Source of the DNA: Rhodoferax sp. WC2427
GTDB lineage: Bacteria; Pseudomonadota; Gammaproteobacteria; Burkholderiales; Burkholderiaceae_C
NCBI RefSeq assembly: GCF_040822085.1
Contig: NZ_CP162006.1
Location: 1,488,001-1,552,000, forward strand
Direction of reading: 5' to 3'
Length of the DNA: 64,000 bases
The notes beneath the pieces were generated by a model that had not been told where the DNA came from, did no database searches, and saw only the letters and a list, made by a program, of their open reading frames with translations. Below, in pieces: positions 52,129-61,445 of this stretch; the first letter of the stretch is position 1; every line of letters starts with the position of its first letter. The translations under genes were made by a program, and so were the position numbers.

Positions 52129-52193
52129 GCTATCTAAAAAGTAGCTTTTCACGCTTATTGAATAAGCGCTGGAGGCATATCTCTAACATAATT
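52129..52193 (+). repeat. Dispersed repeat family A, copy 10
   Basis: GCTATCTAAAAAGTAGCTTT, TCACGCTTATTGAATAAGCG, CTGGAGGCATATCTCTAACA. A well-preserved copy about 120 bp after copy 9 in the same orientation. Confidence 0.8.
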
Positions 52194-52379
52194 TCATTCA
52201 GTGGATGGCGGACGACAGACAATGCCGCACTGCTTGCCCCCGACGCCGTATGAAGGCTGAATGGCCGGTCACACAGGGCCGTACTTCGCATAGTCACAGC
52301 GCATCGGCGCGGCACGGCGCGCCACCGTGCCAAAGCCTGCGCTGCCTTCGCCTTATCTCCCTTACACCTGGAGCAAAGC

Positions 52380-53003
52380 ATGTTGAAACATCTACGTGGT
52401 TTTTTGGTCGCGGCTTGTATGGCGGTCAACGCCCATGCGGCCCCTGTTTTGCACATCGACGCTGGCCAGCTCATGGGGGCCATGGGCGTGGCGGTCAACG
52501 GCGTGCAATACAACGTGCAGTTCCAGGACGGGACCTGCGCATCGCTGTTCAGCGGGTGCGATGCCTACGCAGACTTTCCGTTCCAAACCCGACACGATGC
52601 AGTGGCCGCCAGCCAAGCCCTGCTGGCCGGGGTGTTCATCGATACGGCACAGGGCCAGTTTGCCTCCAACCCTGCCCTGACCAACGGCTGCGGCGATGCC
52701 CAGTTCTGCCAGGTGTTTACGCCGTATCCGTTCACGCCAGAGGGCTTTCTATCGTTTGCCATAGCGCTGAATTTTGATGCAGCGTCGCAAATGCCAGATG
52801 CGATTGAGGTCCTAGTGACCAACCGGCCCTTTGGCGATACCACCGATATCACAGGTTACACCTATGCGGTGTGGTCGTTGGTGTCTGCTTCGGAGGTACC
52901 GGAGCCTTCTACGGTGTGGCTGGTGGGGGCCATGCTGTTATTGGCTGCCGGACGTAGGGCGGGGAAAAATATATGGATTGATATTAAATCGCCGCTGAAC
53001 TGA
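52380..53003 (+). CDS. PEP-CTERM sorting-signal protein
   Basis: A 207-residue exported protein. A signal peptide (LRGFLVAACMAVNAHA) is followed by a short beta-rich body with four cysteines, then the exosortase sorting tail VPEPSTVWLVGAMLLLAAGR with a basic end. Such proteins are sorted by an exosortase and are linked to exopolysaccharide and biofilm formation. Here the tail continues for about 14 residues past the arginines (AGKNIWIDIKSPLN), which is unusual. GGAG lies upstream of the ATG. The exosortase gene is not in the window. An exopolysaccharide operon converges on it. Confidence 0.9.
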   Translation: MLKHLRGFLVAACMAVNAHAAPVLHIDAGQLMGAMGVAVNGVQYNVQFQDGTCASLFSGCDAYADFPFQTRHDAVAASQALLAGVFIDTAQGQFASNPALTNGCGDAQFCQVFTPYPFTPEGFLSFAIALNFDAASQMPDAIEVLVTNRPFGDTTDITGYTYAVWSLVSASEVPEPSTVWLVGAMLLLAAGRRAGKNIWIDIKSPLN

Positions 53004-53010
53004 GGTGGTA

Positions 53011-54294
53011 TTAATTTCCTAGTAATTTATCAACATTCTTTTTTGATAATATTTTTACGGTGGGCAAGTTACGTATGACTATTTGAGTCAATGGTTTTAT
53101 TTGATTCAAAAAATTCTCAATTAATTCTTGAAGATTTTTTGCCTCTAATGCTTCCGATGCAGGGAGTAAAAACTCCTTTGGGTAATCAAAATGCTGAAGA
53201 AGACCTTGAAATTTATCTTGGTATGTGATTGCAGCTATGGGTTTTTGCATGCCCAGCGTGGCAATTGCTAAGTGCATGCGACCTGACACAACGCCATCCG
53301 TGGTGCCTGCGATCGCCTTGAGCTCTGCAGCAGAGAAACGATCTGTTGGGTATAGTAACTTTACACCTAATTCTCCGCTTAAATTGTCCGCGATAGGCTT
53401 AAGGCATTTGTCATCATTGTCCCGAGTCCGGTAGTCATGGGAAATTAACAAAAAAGACACCGCCTGCGCTTTTGATACCGATGCAATTGCGGTGATGGCG
53501 CTCTGAATAAGATTCCGTGCATCTTGTTCGGTTGGATTTCGGATAAGTGTCGGGTGAAGGTTAAATCCCAAAACAATATCCCCTGCAGCGCGACGTTGAT
53601 CCGCCCAATCCGCAATCTCTTTTACTTTGGGTGTCGTTACGTCGGGGGTAAGTAAAAATGCAGCATCGGCAACTAAATCTATAGTTGCAGTGCTAAATAC
53701 TTTGAACCGTTTGAGTGAAATTGGATCACGAGCATTGAGTGATACGGCAGATGAAATGGAAGAAAAAACTCTTTTTAGCAATGGGCTAGGATTTGCATTG
53801 AAACTGTAGCCAGTAAACGCGACTCGTGTTCCTCGATTTGCAACTAAGTTTGCCAATAACAACAAGCGAGCGGTTGTTCTGGGGCTATAGTAGCCATCCA
53901 TTACGTCTGCACCTAATACAAACATTGCATCTGGTGAAAATTCTTTAATTAATGATATGGCTTCAGTTAATTTGCAATTCCAAGCTGAAATGGCTTCGAA
54001 ACCAAGTTTATGAGCCCTGGTTCTAGCTTCAGGTGTAGCAACGATTATTGCGATTTTTAAATTATTATTTGCATGGCGCAGGTTCTCGACCATGCCTTGA
54101 ATCATCGCTTCATCCCCTTTTGATCCATCGAGACTCCATGGGTCGCAAGGCAAAATCAATAGTTTTTTTAAATCGTTGGAAAACTTTATATTTTTTGATT
54201 TTATTATAAGAGAATTATGCTCGTTGAGCATTGATCTCACATTGTTCCATTCGCGGAGATTTTGATATGTGCGATGAAAGATTTTTTTAAGCAT
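53011..54294 (-). CDS. Polysaccharide pyruvyltransferase-family protein
   Basis: A 427-residue protein of the CsaB/WcaK-like group. Visible blocks are LDGSKGDEAMIQGMVENLRH (N-terminal glycine-rich loop), MFVLGADVMDGYYSPRTTAR, LISHDYRTRDNDDKCLKPI and GVVSGRMHLAIATLGMQKPI (the R-x-H block of the family). It would add a pyruvate ketal to an exopolysaccharide sugar, though some members act otherwise. The gene is AT-rich with many AAT, TTT and ATT codons, unlike its neighbours, which points to horizontal transfer. It ends the minus-strand operon, 19 nt after the flippase gene. Confidence 0.85.
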   Translation of the reverse strand: MLKKIFHRTYQNLREWNNVRSMLNEHNSLIIKSKNIKFSNDLKKLLILPCDPWSLDGSKGDEAMIQGMVENLRHANNNLKIAIIVATPEARTRAHKLGFEAISAWNCKLTEAISLIKEFSPDAMFVLGADVMDGYYSPRTTARLLLLANLVANRGTRVAFTGYSFNANPSPLLKRVFSSISSAVSLNARDPISLKRFKVFSTATIDLVADAAFLLTPDVTTPKVKEIADWADQRRAAGDIVLGFNLHPTLIRNPTEQDARNLIQSAITAIASVSKAQAVSFLLISHDYRTRDNDDKCLKPIADNLSGELGVKLLYPTDRFSAAELKAIAGTTDGVVSGRMHLAIATLGMQKPIAAITYQDKFQGLLQHFDYPKEFLLPASEALEAKNLQELIENFLNQIKPLTQIVIRNLPTVKILSKKNVDKLLGN

Positions 54295-54313
54295 GTTTTA
54301 TATTGTTGAAATT

Positions 54314-55759
54314 TTATTGTTTCCGGATCTTGTCCAGAATATTTTTTAACGCCAATGGTTTGAGTGTATTGGATATTAATACGTATGATATAAGGCCTAC
54401 GCTTGTTAAAATAGTTGATTTTATTATCATATTTATTGATATGTTATCCATCAAATTAGATGTTAATAGTACCAATGCCATCATGCAGAAACTTGATGCA
54501 AAGAAGGGCCAAATTTCTGATGATAATTTTCTTAAGGAAATGCCGACAATGCGACGTGCAAGGTAGAAATTTATTGGTGTTATTAGTAGTTGACAAAATG
54601 TAAACGCAATCAAAATACTGGTAAGTCCAGAATTTCTAGTAAACCAAAATCCTATTAAAGTGAAAAACAACTTCGCTGCAACCAGTAGCATTCCTATTTT
54701 CGGAAAACCCATTGAATTATAGAGGGTCACGTTGTAAAATTGAATTACTTGAATTACACCAAGTGTTGACATAAATCGCATTACTTCAGCACTTCCGGCC
54801 CATTTTCCCCCAAATAAAGTAACTGCAAATTCTGGAGCTGCCGCCCCGACTAGGCAAAATATGGGAACTGCAAGGGTCGCTGTCAGTGTTACGCTTTTAT
54901 AATATGCGTTAATCAATGCGGTGCGATCGTGAGCGATTCTTGAAAATCCATTGTGTGCCACATCGAGAATGGCAGAACTCAAAGTTTGCATAAGAGCCTG
55001 ATGCACCCGCGATCCGACTGTATAGATCGCCAAACCAACGGGGCCCACACTTGCAGCTAAAAATATTTCTACATATCGTGTGTTTGCAAACTCTAGAATA
55101 TTAGAGAGTAACTTATGGCCACCATAAGTCATTAAAGATTTGGTTCCATTGAAATCTAATCCTTTCGTAAGGTGCCATTGTGGTTTTCTATATAATAAAA
55201 GGGTCATGACAATCACAAAAATCAAGCTTTGTGCTACCAAACTCCAAACCCCAAAACCATTTAATGCCATAACTAACGAGATGATGCCGGCCATCAATGT
55301 TGAAAATAATGAAACTTGCGCGAGAAATTTATATTTAAATTCTCGTTTGCACATTGCAACTTGGCCAAATGTTGTCGCTGTGATTGGGATGCCGATAGAG
55401 GATACTCTAAGTATGTCAATCAGTTCCGGTAATTTTAACCAAGCTGCGATTAAGGGGGATGCAAACCAAAGTGTAACTACCATTACGATAGAAAGACCTA
55501 CGTTTAGCCAAAAAACACAATTGAGTTGTTTGGATGATATTTCGCTTGTTTGTACGACGGCCTCGGTGAGTCCTTGCTCACTTAGCATCCCAATGAAAGC
55601 CAAAACAACCGTTGCTGCTGCGTATAGACCTAGTTGGGTTGGCGTCAATAAACGCGCCATAAAAATAAAAAGAAAAAGACCGCTTAACCGCATGCTCCAA
55701 TGTTGAATGGCAGACCAAAGTACTCCATTTTTGACTTTGGAGTGCAAAGAAGATTTCAT
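54314..55759 (-). CDS. Wzx-like polysaccharide flippase (oligosaccharide flippase family)
   Basis: A 481-residue inner-membrane protein with about 12-14 hydrophobic segments. The N-terminus VKNGVLWSAIQHWSMRLSGL and the GLYAAATVVLAFIGMLSEQG block are typical of lipid-linked oligosaccharide flippases (PST/MATE-like). It should move undecaprenyl-linked repeat units across the membrane for Wzy. It is strongly AT-rich, like the next gene downstream. It is separated from the GT4 gene upstream by 44 nt. Confidence 0.9.
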   Translation of the reverse strand: MKSSLHSKVKNGVLWSAIQHWSMRLSGLFLFIFMARLLTPTQLGLYAAATVVLAFIGMLSEQGLTEAVVQTSEISSKQLNCVFWLNVGLSIVMVVTLWFASPLIAAWLKLPELIDILRVSSIGIPITATTFGQVAMCKREFKYKFLAQVSLFSTLMAGIISLVMALNGFGVWSLVAQSLIFVIVMTLLLYRKPQWHLTKGLDFNGTKSLMTYGGHKLLSNILEFANTRYVEIFLAASVGPVGLAIYTVGSRVHQALMQTLSSAILDVAHNGFSRIAHDRTALINAYYKSVTLTATLAVPIFCLVGAAAPEFAVTLFGGKWAGSAEVMRFMSTLGVIQVIQFYNVTLYNSMGFPKIGMLLVAAKLFFTLIGFWFTRNSGLTSILIAFTFCQLLITPINFYLARRIVGISLRKLSSEIWPFFASSFCMMALVLLTSNLMDNISINMIIKSTILTSVGLISYVLISNTLKPLALKNILDKIRKQ

Positions 55760-55803
55760 GTGATAGACCTATTTTTAATATTTGGCATTGTAATAATTTC
55801 TTA

Positions 55804-57036
55804 TTATTTTAAAATATCCAAAATATTGGTTGAACAAGGTAGTGGAGAAATAGCGGCTATTTTTGGTTTTTCCTTCAACGCAATAAACAATGCCCCGAGT
55901 TGCTCTATGTTCCAGTCCACTGCCGCGGTACGCGCTCCCGCAGCCAGAAGTTGTCGCGCTTGCACATCATCTATCAAAGAAACTATTTGTTGAGCGAAAT
56001 GGGCTGGGTCATCGTCGTTCACCACGGTGAAGGCCGAGCCGCAGAGTTTCTCTACCCCCCTGGCACCGGACCGGGTGGTGACAATGGGCATGGCGGCTGC
56101 CATGGCATCCAGCAACTTGATGTTGAGGCCGGTGCCTGCGGTCATTGGGTTGATTGCTACCATGGCCGAAGCAAAAGCATCTTGTAGCTTTGGCACAAAG
56201 CCTAGTTTGACGACACCCGGAGTTGCGTCTATCTGGCCAGAAATAGATCCCGCCAGCAGTAGTTCAAAGCCCGGCTTTGCTTCGCGTACAAGGGGCAGTA
56301 CCTGCTCGATGAAGTAGCGCGCACCAGCTACGTTCAGGGGGTTACTGGAGCCAACAAATACAGCCGCCTCGCGCGTGGACGGTGGCGGTGGCGCAGCCAA
56401 ATCAACCAGGTGGCCCACTTGCAGAACGTGAGTGTCTGTACCGCTTAAACGGCCTGTAAATTTCTGTGCTTCACTGGCTTGAATGGCCAATACAAAGTCA
56501 GCGCGCCGGAACCCCAGTTCTTCTGCGGCCATGGTCGTTGAAAACCACTGGGGTTTAAGCCCGGCTTCCAGATAGTGGCGATGCCGCAGGCCGAAACAAT
56601 CATGCGTGTCCAAGACTTTCAAACACGGTGCTTCAAAGGCTTCAAAAGCTTTCGACATGAAGACATATTCGACCAACACGGCATCAAAGCGGTGCTTGGC
56701 TTGCAGCTGGCTTAATTTTGCGCTGGTACGCGGGTCGTACCAATCATCCAGTCCCAGGGTGTAGGCCGCATCTATCTTGGCCATTCGGCCCAGCTTGCGC
56801 GCAATTCTGGCAAGCAGACTGCCCAGACCCGAGCGTGGTGCCCACTGCAGTAGGTGCAATCGATCTGCCCCAAACCGGTTGGCCATGGCGGGTAGATCGT
56901 AGGACTCTAGGGGAACGTAGGCGAAGTGCAGTTCGTGCTCAGCCTGCATCAAGGTTTGCGCCACGCTGACGATGCGCGCGCGATTGCCTGCGTCGGACGG
57001 GTCCGTCGGTACAGGGGAGACCATGAGTATTTTCAT
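55804..57036 (-). CDS. Glycosyltransferase family 4 protein
   Basis: A 410-residue GT-B enzyme. The N-terminus is MKILMVSPVPTDPSDAGNRA, and the nucleotide-sugar half has VFVGSSNPLNVAGARYFIEQ and INPMTAGTGLNIKLLDAMAA. It adds a sugar to the exopolysaccharide repeat unit on the cytoplasmic face. The start overlaps the previous gene's stop by one base. Its GC content is back to the surrounding level, in contrast to the two AT-rich genes downstream. Confidence 0.9.
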   Translation of the reverse strand: MKILMVSPVPTDPSDAGNRARIVSVAQTLMQAEHELHFAYVPLESYDLPAMANRFGADRLHLLQWAPRSGLGSLLARIARKLGRMAKIDAAYTLGLDDWYDPRTSAKLSQLQAKHRFDAVLVEYVFMSKAFEAFEAPCLKVLDTHDCFGLRHRHYLEAGLKPQWFSTTMAAEELGFRRADFVLAIQASEAQKFTGRLSGTDTHVLQVGHLVDLAAPPPPSTREAAVFVGSSNPLNVAGARYFIEQVLPLVREAKPGFELLLAGSISGQIDATPGVVKLGFVPKLQDAFASAMVAINPMTAGTGLNIKLLDAMAAAMPIVTTRSGARGVEKLCGSAFTVVNDDDPAHFAQQIVSLIDDVQARQLLAAGARTAAVDWNIEQLGALFIALKEKPKIAAISPLPCSTNILDILK

Positions 57037-58247
57037 CAGCGGGCGATCAATGCGTCCAGTTCGCGCTTGAGTGAAGCTGTTTTCCCTTGAAAAGAAAATT
57101 GTTTGCTCACATGCGCACGACCCGCCGCACCCCGTTGGGCTGCAAGCGCCGGGTTTTGCAGAATTTGCACAATCGCTGCTGCAAAGGTACTTGCGTGGGT
57201 TGCGATTGCTATGTGCTCGCCGTCCACCACGTTAAGCCCTTCTGCACCTACGGTGGTGGCTACTACAGGGCAGCCACGGGCCAGGGCTTCGATAACCTTG
57301 ATCTTGATGCCGCCCCCAAACCGGTAGGGTCCGAGCGACACGGCGGCATTGTCGAAATATGCGTCTATGTCGTCGACAAACCCCACCATATTTACACCTC
57401 GTGCCTTTAGCTCTGCGGTAGGAGTTGGGCATTCCGGGCCGGCAACACGCAGCTCTGCGTTGGGCACCGCTGCACGGACCAGCGGCCAGATGTCATTCAA
57501 CAACCACTGCAGGCCATCAACGTTAGGCGGATGGTGAAAGTTGCCCACCATGGCCACATAGCTGCCATGCCCACGTTCCACGTGGTCTGGCACCTCGGTG
57601 GCTACCGGGCTTAGCACGCAGGGTGTATCTGGAATGAACGCACGTAGCACGCCAGCATCGGTGTCGCTGAGCGCCAGCAACAAGTCTGCTTTGGGATAGT
57701 GGCGCATTTCGTAGCGTGTCCAACTGAACCAGTTGCTCACCTTGGCAAGTCGTCGCATAAAACCAGAGGTCTTTTGCCACTGCCGGTGCATAGAGACCAT
57801 GCAGACATCTTGCACGTCCATTACGGCAGGTATTCCCTCTGCAGCAGGTAAATACTGTGCCACCTGCGGAAACTGAAAAAGTGCTACCACCGCGTTAGTC
57901 TTTTGAATCACAGTCTGGATCGCATTTGCTAGGTCTGGTGACCACATGCGTTGAGCCGCTACTGGTGCGCCGCCCAGTATTTGGCGAGCGCGTGCTTTCC
58001 ATAAAGGCTGCGGTGGCGCAAGAGGTACGGTTGTGACGCTAGCGCAAAATTCCCCCAAGGCGATTTTGCCGGCTTCTACGTCGTTCGACGTAATGTCAAA
58101 CGAGATCCAGTGGATGTCATAGTGGGCAGACAAGCTCTTCAGCATGCGGAAGCACAACACGCCACCACCAATGCCACAACGAAGGTGGTAGACCCAAGGT
58201 GCTACGACGACGATGGGCGGTTTGGATGCAGTACTGATTGGATTCAT
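57036..58247 (-). CDS. Glycosyltransferase family 4 protein
   Basis: A 403-residue GT-B enzyme with PIVVVAPWVYHLRCGIGGGV near the N-terminus and GSYVAMVGNFHHPPNVDGLQ, LRVAGPECPTPTAELKARGV and VSLGPYRFGGGIKIKVIEAL in the C-terminal half. It acts in repeat-unit assembly. It overlaps the GT25 gene upstream by four bases. Confidence 0.9.
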   Translation of the reverse strand: MNPISTASKPPIVVVAPWVYHLRCGIGGGVLCFRMLKSLSAHYDIHWISFDITSNDVEAGKIALGEFCASVTTVPLAPPQPLWKARARQILGGAPVAAQRMWSPDLANAIQTVIQKTNAVVALFQFPQVAQYLPAAEGIPAVMDVQDVCMVSMHRQWQKTSGFMRRLAKVSNWFSWTRYEMRHYPKADLLLALSDTDAGVLRAFIPDTPCVLSPVATEVPDHVERGHGSYVAMVGNFHHPPNVDGLQWLLNDIWPLVRAAVPNAELRVAGPECPTPTAELKARGVNMVGFVDDIDAYFDNAAVSLGPYRFGGGIKIKVIEALARGCPVVATTVGAEGLNVVDGEHIAIATHASTFAAAIVQILQNPALAAQRGAAGRAHVSKQFSFQGKTASLKRELDALIAR

Positions 58248-59053
58248 TTAGATTTCTCGTTGAGTCGGCGACGCAGTTGGCGGACTTGGGCACTTTCGAA
58301 ACCATGGGTTAGCCATGCACTGCTCAATCGCCGTTTTATCTTCGGAAGAAGACTTCGGAGGGCATCTGCGGCACTGCGTGCGTCTGCATTGAAGCGACTT
58401 TCCCCAATAGAGGAGGGTTGGTAGCGTTCGTATGCAGGGAACGGGAATATTGCAAGGTTCATCACACCGTGCTCCCAAGTTCTGTCCATATAGACATCTA
58501 CGGCCGCGGTAATATTTTGGCCATTTTCCCGAAACTTGCGCGCACCTTCACGGGTTACTACATACGCTTGCGTGCCAAGCGGGTAACCTGTGAATTGAAT
58601 TAAATGTCTGTATTTGTCAAAAAATGGAGATATAACAAACTTCCAAGGCGATGGCATTTTCGCAAATAATCGCAGGTAATCAATGCCTTTGGACTTTAGG
58701 TTGATTTTGCAAAACTCGGACAAAAATATCCAATCCATTACTACATCATCCTCAATTACGACCATCTGGTCATAATCTGTGTTATTTTCAAGCCAAGTCC
58801 ACAGCTGATAATGACTTGAATAGCAACCGAGTTCTCCCTTTTGAAGGGGGCGGTTATTTACAATCTTTACCTGCTGGTTGTCATAAGCAAGTTCTGGTCC
58901 AATTCCGTTGCAGGCGTCATAAAAGTCCCAAGCCATTCCAGCTTCTTTAGCTGTTTCGGCGAAAGCTTCGCGTCGTGTTTGGGCTGATGAAAGGCTGATA
59001 ACCCAGACCTTCGTCCGTGGCGATACATTGGGCGCTTCAGTCATATTTGTCAT
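58244..59053 (-). CDS. Glycosyltransferase family 25 (LPS-type) protein
   Basis: A 269-residue GT25 enzyme. KVWVISLSSAQTRREAFAET is the family N-terminus; KGELGCYSSHYQLW and MVVIEDDVVM (acidic EDD motif) are in the catalytic half. Such enzymes often add galactose. It is somewhat AT-rich. The start at 59053 overlaps the GT2 stop by four bases; an ATG three codons later is also possible. Confidence 0.88.
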   Translation of the reverse strand: MTNMTEAPNVSPRTKVWVISLSSAQTRREAFAETAKEAGMAWDFYDACNGIGPELAYDNQQVKIVNNRPLQKGELGCYSSHYQLWTWLENNTDYDQMVVIEDDVVMDWIFLSEFCKINLKSKGIDYLRLFAKMPSPWKFVISPFFDKYRHLIQFTGYPLGTQAYVVTREGARKFRENGQNITAAVDVYMDRTWEHGVMNLAIFPFPAYERYQPSSIGESRFNADARSAADALRSLLPKIKRRLSSAWLTHGFESAQVRQLRRRLNEKSK

Positions 59054-60120
59054 TTAATGATTCCGAATTTAAGCAAGGTGCTTCGCAGAAACTGAGGCCT
59101 CGCCGCCGGAACGAATCGCCAGAGAATAAGTTTCATGCCCGCGGCTTGGGGCAACAATGCAATCAAGGTTGTCCATACCGCGATAGTTGTCCGGCCTTTT
59201 ACGGATATGCCTTGCGGCTTAGACATTGCACGCATCACGTCTCGCCATACGGCACCTACGTTGTCCTTAGGGATCGGGTGGGTTTGGTGTGCAATCCGCA
59301 GCGACGCTAGTCGGTAGGGCAGGTAGTGCAGACTGTTGTTGATGGCGTCGTCTTGAATCTCGATGCCGGCTCGTTTGGCTAAATGCAGGGTGTAGGTTTG
59401 CCGTTGGCGGGCGCGCACCACGTGCAGGTGGAACTGTTTGGCATCTAACTTCGAGGCGGCTCCGTCGTTGCGACCATGGACACGGTAGCAGCCCAGTGCG
59501 GTGGGTATGGTGACAACGTCGCCCAAAAATGGCGCAGCCGCGATGCAGATGGAGTCGCCGGGGCGGCCACAGGCTTCATCCAGCGGAAAAATCTTGTCCA
59601 GATAGGCGGGTGCGTAGGCATTGCCAGAGCCTGGTGGCGTGGGGTAGGTGGTCGTTAAGGTGGCCCAGTGGCGGATGTCTTCCGGTGTGGGGGTACCCTG
59701 GAACTGCGGAATGGTATTGCCCAGCGGTTGCGCAGCCCCGTCTACCGTGCGTAGCCGAAACTGCACCTTGCTGATGCCGGCGCGCCACACAGCAGCAATT
59801 TCGCGCATCACTTCGCGGTCCAGCAAGTCGTCAGAATCCAGAAAAATGACCACATCGCCATCGGCAAGTTTGTAACCTGCGTTGTAGGCCTCAAACTGCC
59901 CGGCGTTGGCTTGCAAGATGGCGGTAATGCGACCGGCATACCGAGCTATGAGGTCGCGCGAACCGTCAGTGGAGCCGTCGTCCACCACAATCACCTGGAT
60001 GTGGGGCCAGTCGATGGCCAAGGCGCTGTCGATGGCCTGGCCCAGAAATTCGGCGTAGTTGAAGTTGGGAATGATTACCGACAGCCGCAATGGGCGCTGT
60101 AGGTCGGCTGTAGCTGTCAT
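59050..60120 (-). CDS. Glycosyltransferase family 2 protein
   Basis: A 356-residue GT-A enzyme with LSVIIPNFNYAEFLGQAIDS, VIVVDDGSTDGSRDLIARY and DVVIFLDSDDLLDREVMREI (DxD-type metal motif). The ATG at 60120 (MTATADLQRPLRLSVIIPN) is chosen over a longer frame inside the polymerase gene; it overlaps that gene's stop (ATGA). Confidence 0.92.
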   Translation of the reverse strand: MTATADLQRPLRLSVIIPNFNYAEFLGQAIDSALAIDWPHIQVIVVDDGSTDGSRDLIARYAGRITAILQANAGQFEAYNAGYKLADGDVVIFLDSDDLLDREVMREIAAVWRAGISKVQFRLRTVDGAAQPLGNTIPQFQGTPTPEDIRHWATLTTTYPTPPGSGNAYAPAYLDKIFPLDEACGRPGDSICIAAAPFLGDVVTIPTALGCYRVHGRNDGAASKLDAKQFHLHVVRARQRQTYTLHLAKRAGIEIQDDAINNSLHYLPYRLASLRIAHQTHPIPKDNVGAVWRDVMRAMSKPQGISVKGRTTIAVWTTLIALLPQAAGMKLILWRFVPAARPQFLRSTLLKFGIIK

Positions 60121-61436
60121 GCAAGTTTTTCTTTCGCCATAGTGCGGCTTGGGCTTTGTAATGGTGGGCTGGGCCATAAGGCGAGCACGAGGTACACGAA
60201 ACACACGGTTTCTGGAATGAGCAGGTAGCCGCCCATGACGAGCCAATTGGCAAACAGTACTGCCCGCAACTGAAATGGCGCTGGAAAGGCCGACAGTTTG
60301 TATCCCACCAGGCCAAGCATCAGGATGAATCCCAATAGTCCGTACTCAAACAACAGCTTGGCCCAGGTGGGGTCGTGCGCTTCAAATGCAGCGGCCGTTC
60401 GGAGAAATAGGCCAGGGCCATTGCCTACCCAAAGCGACCAGTTTTTGGTGCTGATAAACGCATCTACGACTTGCATGGGAGCGACGTAACGTGCGTAAGC
60501 GCTGCTTCCTGGGGCAGTGAACTCCCCGGTACGACCAAAGGTGAAGGCAAGATTGAGCGGGTCGCCCGTCAAGGAGTTCGCGGTCAGTATGACGGCTGCT
60601 GCAATACCTATGCGCAGTAACAATCTTGCCCGCAGGGGCAGTAGTAAGCCAATAGCCAGCGCCAACAGCCCAGTACCGGAGTAAGACAATATCAGCGCTA
60701 ACCCAAAACAGAACATGCGCTTGACGCGTTTGAATATGGCCAGCTCCATCACGAGCCCAAATGCCATCATGTAAGAAAAATTGGATGGCTCACGGAAGAA
60801 TATGCCGTTGGCTTTGAAGAACGAACCCACCGGAATAGTGCTGTTGTAGATACCTTGGGCGCGAATGCCTTCGGGTATGAGCACCGAGATGTCAAAAAGC
60901 CAGGGTGCCCGTATTACAAACTGCGCATAAAACTGGATGATGCCTGCTGCTGCGCCTACCAGTAGGGTGTTGCTGAGTACGCGCATGGTCCACAGCCAAT
61001 GCCCTCGGTTGTTGGGGTGTGCCGATATGCTGAAGACGAAGGGTAGATAGATCACCATGAGTAAGAACATCGAGCCCATCGTGCCGGGCGTACCGTTCTG
61101 CATAAAGGCATTGAGCCAATAGCTGGCGATCGCTACTGTGCATATGCCGATGTAGACCAGTAGCGCAGGTAGATCAATGGCTAGCCACCCACTCATCAGC
61201 AGCACCGCCAACAAACCATAGGTCAGCGGCAAGCTGGGGCCGAGCGAGAGGGAATCGACGGCAATGCCTAGCCGGTCGGTCATCACCAAGCTGACGATCA
61301 GGGCCACCAGGGCGTAGCGGATTGCCGGGCGCGGGCGAATGGATTCGCCCATGGCATCCGCTTTGGGCACGGCTACATAGTTCGTATGCGAATGGGGGGG
61401 CAATTGCGTGGAAGCAAATTCCAGCTTTTCAGCCAT
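60117..61436 (-). CDS. Wzy-like O-antigen/exopolysaccharide polymerase
   Basis: A 439-residue polytopic protein with about ten or more hydrophobic segments and a large loop with NSTIPVGSFFKANGIFFREP, then WVGNGPGLFLRTAAAFEAHD. This layout is typical of O-antigen ligase/polymerase (Wzy/WaaL-like) proteins. It should polymerise repeat units in the periplasm. It lies 9 nt after the GH16 gene. Confidence 0.82.
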   Translation of the reverse strand: MAEKLEFASTQLPPHSHTNYVAVPKADAMGESIRPRPAIRYALVALIVSLVMTDRLGIAVDSLSLGPSLPLTYGLLAVLLMSGWLAIDLPALLVYIGICTVAIASYWLNAFMQNGTPGTMGSMFLLMVIYLPFVFSISAHPNNRGHWLWTMRVLSNTLLVGAAAGIIQFYAQFVIRAPWLFDISVLIPEGIRAQGIYNSTIPVGSFFKANGIFFREPSNFSYMMAFGLVMELAIFKRVKRMFCFGLALILSYSGTGLLALAIGLLLPLRARLLLRIGIAAAVILTANSLTGDPLNLAFTFGRTGEFTAPGSSAYARYVAPMQVVDAFISTKNWSLWVGNGPGLFLRTAAAFEAHDPTWAKLLFEYGLLGFILMLGLVGYKLSAFPAPFQLRAVLFANWLVMGGYLLIPETVCFVYLVLALWPSPPLQSPSRTMAKEKLA

Positions 61437-61445
61437 GGGCCGCCG

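Noticed and set aside
51882..52379. A c-di-GMP (GEMM) or cobalamin riboswitch before the PEP-CTERM gene
   Set aside because: There is a hairpin, but the conserved GEMM tetraloop/receptor and B12-box sequences are not present.
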